From Streptomyces sp. CG 926 (GTDB lineage: Bacteria; Actinomycetota; Actinomycetes; Streptomycetales; Streptomycetaceae): DNA of 64,000 nt. Of the stretch, positions 18,671-25,799 are shown one piece after another; the stretch's first letter is position 1; every line of letters starts with the position of its first letter. Where the stretch lies: positions 1 to 64,000 of the forward strand of contig NZ_QGGZ01000022.1 in assembly GCF_003148825.1 (NCBI RefSeq), written 5' to 3'. The notes below the pieces were generated by a model. That model ran no database searches. It was not told the DNA's origin and saw only the letters and a program-made list of their open reading frames with translations. A program made the translations under genes and the position numbers.

Positions 18671-20104
18671 ATGAGCTCCACGACGACCCTTCAGAAAGAA
18701 GGCGGCCCCACCGGTAACTCCGGTGACGGCCTGCCCTCCGACGGTCTGAAGGCCGGTCTCAAGAACCGCCACCTGTCCATGATCGCCATTGGCGGCGTCA
18801 TCGGCGCCGGCCTCTTCGTCGGTTCCGGTGGCGGCATCGCCAAGGCCGGCCCCGCCATCCTGATCTCCTACGCGCTCGTCGGCGCGATGGTCGTCTTCGT
18901 GATGCGCATGCTCGGCGAGATGGCCGCCGCCAGCCCGAACTCGGGCTCCTTCTCGGCCTACGCCGACCGCGCGCTCGGCCGCTGGGCGGGCTTCTCCATC
19001 GGCTGGCTCTACTGGTTCTTCTGGGTCGTCGTGCTCGCGGTGGAGGCCACCGCCGGTGCCGCCATCCTGGAGAGCTGGATCCCGGCCGTCCCGCAGTGGG
19101 CCTGGGCCCTGATCGTGATGGCGATCCTGACCGCCACCAACCTCGGCTCGGTCGCCTCCTACGGTGAGTTCGAGTTCTGGTTCGCGGGCATCAAGGTCGT
19201 CGCCATCGGCGCGTTCGTGATCGTCGGCATGCTGGCCGTCTTCGGCGTGCTGCCGGGCTCGGACAACCCTGGCGCGGGCTTCGCGCACCTCACCGACGCC
19301 GGCGGGTTCTTCCCCAACGGCTACGGCGCGGTCCTCACCGGTGTGCTGATGGTCGTCTTCTCCTTCATGGGCAGCGAGATCGTCACCCTGGCGGCCGGCG
19401 AGTCGGAGAACCCCCGCAAGGCGGTCACCCGGGCGACCAACTCCGTCATCTGGCGGATCGGCGTCTTCTACCTCGGCTCGATCTTCATCGTGCTGACCCT
19501 GCTCCCGTGGAACGACAAGTCGATCACCGAGAAGGGCTCGTACGTCGCCGCCCTGGACTCGATCGGCATCGCGCACGCCGGCACGATCATGGAGGTCATC
19601 GTCCTGACCGCCGTGCTGTCCTGCCTGAACTCGGGCCTCTACACCGCCTCCCGCATGGCCTTCTCGCTCGGTGAGCGCGGTGACGCCCCCAAGGCGTTCG
19701 CCAAGGTCAACTCCCGCGGTGTGCCGGTTGCCGCGATCCTGGGCTCCACGGTCTTCGGCTTCGTCGCCGTCTACTTCAACTACGCGTTCAAGGACACGGT
19801 CTTCAACTTCCTCCTGAACTCGTCCGGCGCCATCGCGCTCTTCGTCTGGCTGGTGATCTGCTTCACCCAGCTGCGGATGCGCGGGATCCTGGTCCGCGAG
19901 GCCCCGGAGAAGCTGACCGTGAAGATGTGGCTCTTCCCGTGGCTGACCTGGGCCACCGCCGCCCTGATCATGTTCGTGATCGGCTACATGTTCGTGGACG
20001 ACGCCAACCGCGAGGTGGTCACCCTGTCCACCCTGGTCGCCGGCATCGTCGTGCTCGTCGGCGTGGTGCTGGACGTCCGCCGCAAGAAGGCCCTGCAGGG
20101 CTGA
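18671..20104 (+). CDS. amino acid permease, APC superfamily (paralog 1)
   Basis: Twelve-helix inner-membrane amino acid/proton symporter; 477 residues. LKNRHLSMIAIGGVIGAGLF in helix 1 carries the unwound GVIGAG motif. ASYGEFEFWFAGIKV marks helix 5-6 as in the AAT family (GabP, AnsP, CycA, AroP). ATG at 18671 with AAGGATC eight bases upstream. Substrate cannot be fixed; D-serine/D-alanine/glycine or GABA-type transport are the nearest functional relatives by general sequence feel. It is one of three paralogs within 5.5 kb (also at 21050 and 22655) but is separated from the others by bioY and a terminator. Confidence 0.92.
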   Translation: MSSTTTLQKEGGPTGNSGDGLPSDGLKAGLKNRHLSMIAIGGVIGAGLFVGSGGGIAKAGPAILISYALVGAMVVFVMRMLGEMAAASPNSGSFSAYADRALGRWAGFSIGWLYWFFWVVVLAVEATAGAAILESWIPAVPQWAWALIVMAILTATNLGSVASYGEFEFWFAGIKVVAIGAFVIVGMLAVFGVLPGSDNPGAGFAHLTDAGGFFPNGYGAVLTGVLMVVFSFMGSEIVTLAAGESENPRKAVTRATNSVIWRIGVFYLGSIFIVLTLLPWNDKSITEKGSYVAALDSIGIAHAGTIMEVIVLTAVLSCLNSGLYTASRMAFSLGERGDAPKAFAKVNSRGVPVAAILGSTVFGFVAVYFNYAFKDTVFNFLLNSSGAIALFVWLVICFTQLRMRGILVREAPEKLTVKMWLFPWLTWATAALIMFVIGYMFVDDANREVVTLSTLVAGIVVLVGVVLDVRRKKALQG

Positions 20105-20121
20105 TCGCACGTGCACGTACG

Positions 20122-20162
20122 CCGGAGCCCGGCCCGCCTCCACGAGGCGGGCCGGGCTCCGG
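20122..20162. terminator. bidirectional terminator between permease 1 and bioY
   Basis: A perfect 19-bp stem (20122-20140 with 20144-20162) with a 3-base loop CAC, lying between convergent genes ending at 20104 and 20180. It is one of the strongest hairpins in the window. Confidence 0.9.
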
Positions 20163-20179
20163 TGCGTATCGGGGGCCGC

Positions 20180-20764
20180 TCAGCCGCGGCGGCCGACCAG
20201 CTTCCAGGCGGTCGGCAGCGCGCCCATGGCCAGCGCGGCCTTGAGGGCGTCGCCGATCAGGAACGGGACCAGGCCCTTGGCGACGGCCACGCCGAGGGAC
20301 ATCCCGGTGGCGGCCATCAGGTACGGCACGCCCACCGCGTAGATCACGGCCGACCCCAGCACCATCAGGCCGGCGGTGCGCAGCACCGAGCGGTCGCCGC
20401 CGCGTCGTGCCAGGGCGCCGACGACGGTGGCGGCGAGCAGCATGCCGAGCACGTAGCCGAAGGAGGCGCCGCCCGCGCCGGAGGTCCCACCCGCGAACCA
20501 CGGCACCCCGGCCATGCCGACGAATGCGTAGAGCGCCAGCGACAGGAAGCCGCGGCGGGCGCCGAACGCGCTGCCGACGAGCAGCGCGGCGAAGGTCTGG
20601 CCGGTGACGGGGACCGGGGAGCCGGGAACGGGAACCGCGATCTGGGCGGCCAGCCCGGTGAGCGCGGCGCCGCCGACGACGAGCGCGATGTCGCGGACGC
20701 GGCTCGCGGGCAGCAGATCGGCGAGGACGGCGCCGGGCCGGGGGGAGACGGAGGCAGTGCTCAT
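20180..20764 (-). CDS. bioY: biotin transporter BioY (ECF S-component)
   Basis: Integral membrane biotin-binding subunit; 194 residues and six predicted helices. VPVTGQTFAALLVGSAFGARRGFLS and LYAFVGMAGVPWFAGG are typical BioY motifs. No EcfA/EcfT (BioM/BioN) genes are adjacent, so it works alone or with a shared energising module. ATG at 20764 with GGAG eight bases upstream. Its promoter region, shared with permease 2, contains a perfect 7+7 bp palindrome at 20858-20875 that could be the site of a biotin-responsive repressor; this is inference. Confidence 0.95.
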   Translation of the reverse strand: MSTASVSPRPGAVLADLLPASRVRDIALVVGGAALTGLAAQIAVPVPGSPVPVTGQTFAALLVGSAFGARRGFLSLALYAFVGMAGVPWFAGGTSGAGGASFGYVLGMLLAATVVGALARRGGDRSVLRTAGLMVLGSAVIYAVGVPYLMAATGMSLGVAVAKGLVPFLIGDALKAALAMGALPTAWKLVGRRG

Positions 20765-20857
20765 CGGGAGGCTCCACGGGAAGGGGGTGGCGGGACGATC
20801 ACCGACGCTAGTGCGCGCTCCCCCTCCGCCCCACCGTCACCCGGAACAAAGCAGCAC

Positions 20858-20875
20858 TCCCCACTTTGGTGGGGA
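20858..20875. promoter_or_regulatory. 7+7 bp palindrome upstream of bioY
   Basis: TCCCCAC, spacer TTTG, GTGGGGA. It lies 94 bp upstream of the bioY start in the 285-bp bioY/permease-2 divergent region. It may be an operator or a small hairpin. Confidence 0.4.
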
Positions 20876-20910
20876 TACCACAAACCCCGCCCACCATCCG
20901 CGACTCGACG

Positions 20911-20934
20911 TGATCCTCGTCACGAGGAAGATCA
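20911..20934. promoter_or_regulatory. 24-bp imperfect palindrome upstream of permease 2
   Basis: Outer arms TGATC (20911-20915) and GATCA (20930-20934) flank inner arms TCCTCGT and ACGAGGA around a single C. It lies 116 bp upstream of the permease start. The form suits a dimeric repressor; no regulator is assigned. Confidence 0.4.
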
Positions 20935-21049
20935 GAGAATGCGTCCGTTTTGCACGGACGACCGCCACTCAGCCAGACTGTAGGGTCCCGCCAAACCTGA
21001 CGCGGAGCCCCCACCGCCGCTGGGCCGAACGAGAGTACGAGCACCCTTC

Positions 21050-22447
21050 ATGCGCGAGCGCCTGGAAGAAGCACCCCCCACGACGGGCGACCTGCCCGCG
21101 GAACCCCTCAGCCACAGCCTCAAGCAGCGCCACCTGACCATGCTGGGCCTCGGCGGCGTCATCGGCGCCGGGCTCTTCGTCGGCTCCGGCGCCGGCATCG
21201 GCATCGCAGGTCCCGCGATCATCTGCTCCTATCTGCTCGCGGGCGTGCTCGCGATGCTGGTGATGCGGGCGCTGGGCGAGATGTCGGCCGCGATGCCCGC
21301 CTCGGGCTCCTTCTCCGTCTACGCGGAGCGCGCGCTCGGGCGCTGGGCCGGTTTCTCGGCGGGCTGGCTCTACTGGTTCCTGCTGGTCGTGGTGCTGGCC
21401 GTGGAGGCCACCGGCGCGGCGAAGATCGCGAACGGCTGGCTGCCCGCGGTCGACCAGTGGGTGTGGGTCCTGCTGTTCATGGTGGCCTTCACCGTGAGCA
21501 ACCTGGCCGCCGTGAAGAACTTCGGCGAGTTCGAGTTCTGGTTCGCGGCGCTCAAGGTCGGCGCGATCGTGCTCTTCCTGATCCTCGGCACCCTCGCGGT
21601 CTTCGGCCTGCTCCCGGACACGGAGCCGATCGGCATGGCCAACCTCACCGGCCAGGGCGGTTTCTTCCCCGAGGGCTTCGGCGGCGTGGTCGCCGGCATG
21701 CTCGCCGTCATCTTCGCCTTCGGCGGCCTGGAGGTCGTCACCATCGCCGCCGCCGAGTCGGACGACCCGGCGCGGTCGGTGTCCCGGGCGGTGCGCAGCG
21801 CGGTGTGGCGCATCCTCTTCTTCTACGTCGGCTCGATGGTGGTCATCGTGACGCTGCTGCCGTGGAACTCGCTGAAGCCGGGCGAGAGCCCCTACGTCGC
21901 GGTCCTCGACTCGATCGGCATCCCGGCGGCCGGGCAGATCATGAACATCGTGGTGTTCGTGGCGCTGCTGTCGGCCCTCAACGCGAACCTCTACGGGTCC
22001 TCCCGCATGGTCTTCTCGCTGGCCGAGCGCCGTGAGGCGCCGCAGGCGCTGCTGAAGGTCTCGGGCGGCGGGGTGCCGCGCCGGGCGGTGTTCGCCTCGG
22101 TGGCCTTCGGCTTCGTGTCGGTGGTGCTCAACCTCTTGTGGCCGGACACGATCTTCCTCTACATGCTCAACGCGGTCGGCGCGGTGCTGCTGTTCGTGTG
22201 GGCGCTGATCGCCGTCTCGCAGCTGAAGCTGCGCCGTCGGATCGAGCGGGACATGCCCGAGCGGCTGACCCTGCCGATGTGGCTGTTCCCGTACGCGACC
22301 TGGGCGGCGCTGCTCGGGATGGCGGCGGTGCTGGTCCTGATGCTGTTCGACGATTCCGCGCGGCCGCAGCTGCTGTGGTCCACGGGCGCGGCCGCGCTGG
22401 TCCTGGCCGTGGCGGGGATCCGGGAGCTGCGGGCCCGCAAGGCCTGA
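21050..22447 (+). CDS. amino acid permease, APC superfamily (paralog 2)
   Basis: Twelve-helix amino acid permease of 465 residues. It shares with paralog 1 the start of helix 1 (LKQRHLTMLGLGGVIGAGLF), GEMSAAMPASGSFSVYAERALG, and FGEFEFWFAALKV. The paralogs diverge mostly in the cytoplasmic tails and helices 9-12. The ATG at 21050 has only a weak ribosome site. It is divergent from bioY and ends in a 15-bp hairpin. Substrate is not assigned; members of this group carry GABA, aromatic amino acids, Asn, Pro or D-amino acids. Confidence 0.92.
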   Translation: MRERLEEAPPTTGDLPAEPLSHSLKQRHLTMLGLGGVIGAGLFVGSGAGIGIAGPAIICSYLLAGVLAMLVMRALGEMSAAMPASGSFSVYAERALGRWAGFSAGWLYWFLLVVVLAVEATGAAKIANGWLPAVDQWVWVLLFMVAFTVSNLAAVKNFGEFEFWFAALKVGAIVLFLILGTLAVFGLLPDTEPIGMANLTGQGGFFPEGFGGVVAGMLAVIFAFGGLEVVTIAAAESDDPARSVSRAVRSAVWRILFFYVGSMVVIVTLLPWNSLKPGESPYVAVLDSIGIPAAGQIMNIVVFVALLSALNANLYGSSRMVFSLAERREAPQALLKVSGGGVPRRAVFASVAFGFVSVVLNLLWPDTIFLYMLNAVGAVLLFVWALIAVSQLKLRRRIERDMPERLTLPMWLFPYATWAALLGMAAVLVLMLFDDSARPQLLWSTGAAALVLAVAGIRELRARKA

Positions 22448-22463
22448 CGCGGGAGACGGAGCG

Positions 22464-22495
22464 GAGGACCCCGGCGCCACGGCGCCGGGGTCCTC
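22464..22495 (+). terminator. terminator after permease 2
   Basis: GAGGACCCCGGCGCC (22464-22478) pairs with its complement (22481-22495); the functional loop is CACG. It begins 17 bp after the stop codon. Confidence 0.85.
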
Positions 22496-22557
22496 GTTCT
22501 TTTCCTCCCGGGCCGGCGTGGCGGCGTACGGAGGTGATCACGAACCGTGAGCCGGAT

Positions 22558-22594
22558 GTCCGAATATCGGACGCAAGACGTCCGTTGATCGGAC
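22558..22594. promoter_or_regulatory. two phased GTCCG palindromes upstream of permease 3
   Basis: Site A (22558-22572) reads GTCCGA-ATA-TCGGAC. Site B (22580-22594) reads GTCCG-TTGAT-CGGAC. Their centres are 22 bp apart, about two helical turns, and they lie 61-97 bp upstream of the start at 22655. This is the classic form of a pair of repressor or activator dimer sites. Confidence 0.6.
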
Positions 22595-22654
22595 ACTCGG
22601 CAGACTGGCGCACCTCATCACGTCCCGCCGCACAACCGGACAGGCACACCCTCA

Positions 22655-24055
22655 ATGAGCCAGAGCACCCTGACACCCCCCGAAGCACCGCAGACCGACG
22701 CCGGATCACCCCTCGGCAACGGACTCAAGCAGCGCCACCTCTCGATGATCGCCCTCGGCGGCGTCATCGGCGCCGGGCTCTTCGTCGGCTCGGGCGCGGG
22801 CATCGCGGCCGCGGGCCCCTCGATCGTGCTCGCGTACGCCGCCTCCGGGCTGCTCGTGATGTTCGTGATGCGGATGCTCGGCGAGATGTCGGCCGCCGAC
22901 CCCGCCTCGGGCTCCTTCTCCGTGCACGCGGAGCGCGCGATCGGCCCCTGGGCCGGATTCACCGCCGGCTGGATGTTCTGGACCCTGCTCTGCGTGGGCG
23001 TGGCCATCGAGGGCATCGGCGCGGCGCACATCATGACCGGCTGGTTCCCGGGCACCCCCTCCTGGATGTGGGTGCTGGTCTTCATGGCGGTGTTCTGCGG
23101 CTCCAACCTCGCCGCCGTCTCGAACTTCGGCGAGTTCGAGTTCTGGTTCGCCGCCCTCAAGATCGGCGCGATCGCGCTCTTCCTGGGCCTGGGCGTCCTC
23201 GCCGTGCTCGGCCTGCTGCCCGGCACCGACTCCCCCGGCGCCGCCAACCTGCTGCACGACGGCGGCTTCCTGCCCCACGGCATGGACGGCCTGCTGGTCG
23301 GACTGCTGGCCTCGGTCGTCGCCTACGGCGGACTGGAGACGGTGACCATCGCGGCCGCCGAGTCCGAGAACCCGGTCCAGGGCGTGGCCAAGGCCGTGCG
23401 GACCACCATGTGGCGGATCGCGATCGTCTACGTGGGCTCCATGCTGGTCGTCGTCACCCTCCTGCCGTGGAACGACCCGGCCGTCACGGCGGACGGCCCG
23501 TACGCCGCGACCCTGGACCGCCTGGGCATACCGGCCGCCGGCGAGATCATGAACGTGGTCATCCTGATCGCCCTGATGTCCGCGATGAACGCCAACATCT
23601 ACGGCTCCTCGCGGATGGCCCACTCCCTCGTCTCCCGCGGCCAGGGCCCGAAGGCGCTGGGCAAGGTCAGCGGCCGGGTGCCGCGCCGCGCGGTCCTCGC
23701 CTCCTGCGGCTTCGGTTTCGTCACCGTGCTGCTGTCCTACTGGTACCCGGACACCCTGTTCGCCTGGCTGCTGAACATGGTGGGCGGGGTCATCCTGATC
23801 GTCTGGGGCTTCATCGCCGTCTCGCAGTTCGTGCTGCGCCGCCGGCTGGAGCGCGAGGCCCCCGAGAAGCTGGTCGTGAAGATGTGGGGCTTCCCGTATC
23901 TGACCTGGGTGGCCTTGGCCGGGGTGCTCGGGGTCCTGGTGCTGATGGCCCTGGGCGAGGACACGCGCGTCCAGGTGGTCTTCACCGGCGGCCTCACCGT
24001 CGCCCTCGCGGTGACCGGTTACGTGATGCAGCGCCGGGCGGCCGTCCGGAGCTGA
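22655..24055 (+). CDS. amino acid permease, APC superfamily (paralog 3)
   Basis: Twelve-helix permease of 466 residues, clearly paralogous to the genes at 18671 and 21050 (LKQRHLSMIALGGVIGAGLF, NFGEFEFWFAALKIGAIALF, TIAAAESENPV). It differs in the helix 3-4 region (GWMFWTLLCVGVAIEGIGAA), where the others have LYWF...VVVLAVEAT, suggesting a different substrate. It has its own promoter region with two phased palindromes, so its regulation is separate from paralog 2. The ribosome site before ATG 22655 is weak. Confidence 0.92.
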   Translation: MSQSTLTPPEAPQTDAGSPLGNGLKQRHLSMIALGGVIGAGLFVGSGAGIAAAGPSIVLAYAASGLLVMFVMRMLGEMSAADPASGSFSVHAERAIGPWAGFTAGWMFWTLLCVGVAIEGIGAAHIMTGWFPGTPSWMWVLVFMAVFCGSNLAAVSNFGEFEFWFAALKIGAIALFLGLGVLAVLGLLPGTDSPGAANLLHDGGFLPHGMDGLLVGLLASVVAYGGLETVTIAAAESENPVQGVAKAVRTTMWRIAIVYVGSMLVVVTLLPWNDPAVTADGPYAATLDRLGIPAAGEIMNVVILIALMSAMNANIYGSSRMAHSLVSRGQGPKALGKVSGRVPRRAVLASCGFGFVTVLLSYWYPDTLFAWLLNMVGGVILIVWGFIAVSQFVLRRRLEREAPEKLVVKMWGFPYLTWVALAGVLGVLVLMALGEDTRVQVVFTGGLTVALAVTGYVMQRRAAVRS

Positions 24056-24072
24056 CGGCTCCTCGGAAGAAA

Positions 24073-24112
24073 CGAAGGCGGGCCCCGTGCGAAGACACGG
24101 GGCCCGCCTTCG
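24073..24112 (+). terminator. terminator after permease 3
   Basis: A perfect 17-bp stem (24073-24089 with 24096-24112) with loop CGAAGA, 17 bp after the stop codon. Confidence 0.85.
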
Positions 24113-24166
24113 TCGTTCGGAGGTAACCCTTACATGTCGGCTGGAATAGATACTGCTAGCGTGCAG

Positions 24167-24183
24167 TTGCGCATTGATTGCAA
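24167..24183. promoter_or_regulatory. candidate Nur (nickel-responsive) box upstream of sodF
   Basis: TTGCGC, five bases (ATTGA), TTGCAA. This fits the form TTGCNN-N5-TTGCAA reported for the Fur-family nickel sensor Nur in Streptomyces, which represses the iron SOD when nickel is plentiful. It lies 38 bp upstream of the sodF start, in the promoter region. Confidence 0.65.
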
Positions 24184-24220
24184 TAAGCAGTTGGCACGCC
24201 GAGGGGACCGGATAACACGC

Positions 24221-24877
24221 ATGGCCATCTACACGCTTCCTGAGCTTCCGTACGACTACGCGGCACTGGAGCCGGTGATCAACCCGCAGATCATCGAGCT
24301 GCACCACGACAAGCACCACGCGGCCTACGTCACGGGCGCCAACAACACGCTGGAGCAGCTGGCGGAGGCGCGCGACAAGGAGAACTGGGGCGCCCTCAAC
24401 GGCCTGGAGAAGAACCTCGCGTTCCACCTCTCCGGCCACATCCTGCACAGCATCTACTGGCACAACATGGCCAGCCCGAAGACCGGTGAGGGCGGCGGCG
24501 AGCCCACCGCTGCCGACGGCCTGGGCGACCTGGCCGACGCGATCACCGAGTCCTTCGGCTCCTTCGCGAAGTTCAAGAAGCAGCTGACCTTCGCCTCCTC
24601 CGCCACCCAGGGCTCCGGCTGGGGCGTGCTCGCGTACGAGCCGGTCAGCGGCCGCCTGGTCGTCGAGCAGGTCTACGACCACCAGGGCAACGTGGGCGTG
24701 GCCAGCACCCCGATCCTGGTCTTCGACGCCTGGGAGCACGCCTTCTACCTTCAGTACAAGAACCAGAAGGTGGACTTCATCGAGGCCATGTGGAACGTCG
24801 TCAACTGGCAGGACGTCTCCAAGCGCTACGCCGACGCCAAGGCCAACACCCCGCTGCTGATCCCCGCCAAGGGCTGA
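24221..24877 (+). CDS. sodF: iron (Fe-Zn) superoxide dismutase
   Basis: Converts superoxide to peroxide and oxygen in the cytoplasm; 218 residues. The four metal ligands of the Fe/Mn family are visible: His in IIELHHDKHHAAYV, His in AFHLSGHILHSIYWHN, and Asp and His in VFDAWEHAFYLQY. Streptomyces have a nickel enzyme (SodN) and this iron enzyme, reciprocally controlled by nickel through Nur; a matching box lies just upstream. The ATG at 24221 has GAGGGG 14 bases upstream, longer than optimal. Confidence 0.96.
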   Translation: MAIYTLPELPYDYAALEPVINPQIIELHHDKHHAAYVTGANNTLEQLAEARDKENWGALNGLEKNLAFHLSGHILHSIYWHNMASPKTGEGGGEPTAADGLGDLADAITESFGSFAKFKKQLTFASSATQGSGWGVLAYEPVSGRLVVEQVYDHQGNVGVASTPILVFDAWEHAFYLQYKNQKVDFIEAMWNVVNWQDVSKRYADAKANTPLLIPAKG

Positions 24878-24945
24878 TCGCAGCGCCGCGAACCCGTCCG
24901 CCTCGTGATCGTCTTCTCAACCTTCACCGGCGGGCGTGTCGAACG

Positions 24946-24982
24946 GAAGACCCCCGTGAGGACGTGACTCACGGGGGTCTTC
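24946..24982. terminator. bidirectional terminator between sodF and the DsbA-like gene
   Basis: A perfect 15-bp stem GAAGACCCCCGTGAG with its complement and a 7-base loop, between convergent genes ending at 24877 and 25016. Confidence 0.88.
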
Positions 24983-25015
24983 TGTGTGGTGCGCCGGCCG
25001 GGCCGGCGGGTCCGC

Positions 25016-25660
25016 CTACTCGAAGGACGGGCCCTTGGTCCGGGTGCGCTTGATCTCGTAGAAGCCCGGGGTCGAGGCGACGAGCAGGGTGCCGTCCCAG
25101 AGCCGGGCGGCCGCGTCGCCGCGCGGGGTCGGGGTGACCACCGGACCGAAGAAGGCCACATCGCCCTCGGCGCCCGGAACGGAGATCACCGGGGTGCCGA
25201 CCTCTTGGCCCACCCGGTCGATCCCGTCGTTGTGCGACGCCCGCAGCACCTCGTCGTACTCGTCCGAGTCGGCGTACGCGAGCAGCTCGGCCGGCAGGCC
25301 GACCTCGGCCAGCGCCTCGGCGATCACCTCGCGCGTCGGACCCTTCTCGTCGTTGTGTATGCGGGTGCCCAGCGCCGTGTAGAGCTTGCCGGTGACTTCC
25401 TCACCGTGCTTCTGCTGCGCCGCGATCACCACGCGCACCGGGGCCCAGCCCTTGGGGCCGAGCAGCTCGCGGTAGACCTCGGGCAGCTCGTCGAGCTTGT
25501 TCTCGTTGAGCACCGCGAGGCTCATCACGTGCCAGCGGACCTCGACGTCGCGGACCTTCTCGACCTCGACCATCCAGCGGGACGTCATCCAGGCCCAAGG
25601 GCAGAGCGGGTCGAACCAGAAGTCGACCGGGGTCTTCTCGCGCACCTGGGTGTCGGTCAT
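25016..25660 (-). CDS. DsbA-family thioredoxin-fold protein, mycothiol-dependent reductase-like
   Basis: A 214-residue cytoplasmic protein with no signal peptide. The sequence closely resembles mycobacterial Rv2466c (a mycothiol-dependent nitroreductase) over its length: DFWFDPLCPWAWMTSRWM at the N-terminus, VMSLAVLNEN, and a cis-Pro region near VGTPVISV. The active-site motif is CPWA, not the CPWC of Rv2466c, so the resolving cysteine is absent and a monothiol mechanism with mycothiol is likely. ATG at 25660 with GAGGAGA upstream. It is divergent from pepN. Confidence 0.88.
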   Translation of the reverse strand: MTDTQVREKTPVDFWFDPLCPWAWMTSRWMVEVEKVRDVEVRWHVMSLAVLNENKLDELPEVYRELLGPKGWAPVRVVIAAQQKHGEEVTGKLYTALGTRIHNDEKGPTREVIAEALAEVGLPAELLAYADSDEYDEVLRASHNDGIDRVGQEVGTPVISVPGAEGDVAFFGPVVTPTPRGDAAARLWDGTLLVASTPGFYEIKRTRTKGPSFE

Positions 25661-25799
25661 GTCTCTCCTCAGTCTCGGCGTGCGTCGCAAAAGGGCATCA
25701 CTGGGCTCACGTTCCCCGTCACCAACCAGTACCGGGTGGCGCGCATTCCCTCGTGCGAGGATTCGACACAAGAACGCGATCACGCACGAAGGAGTGCAT

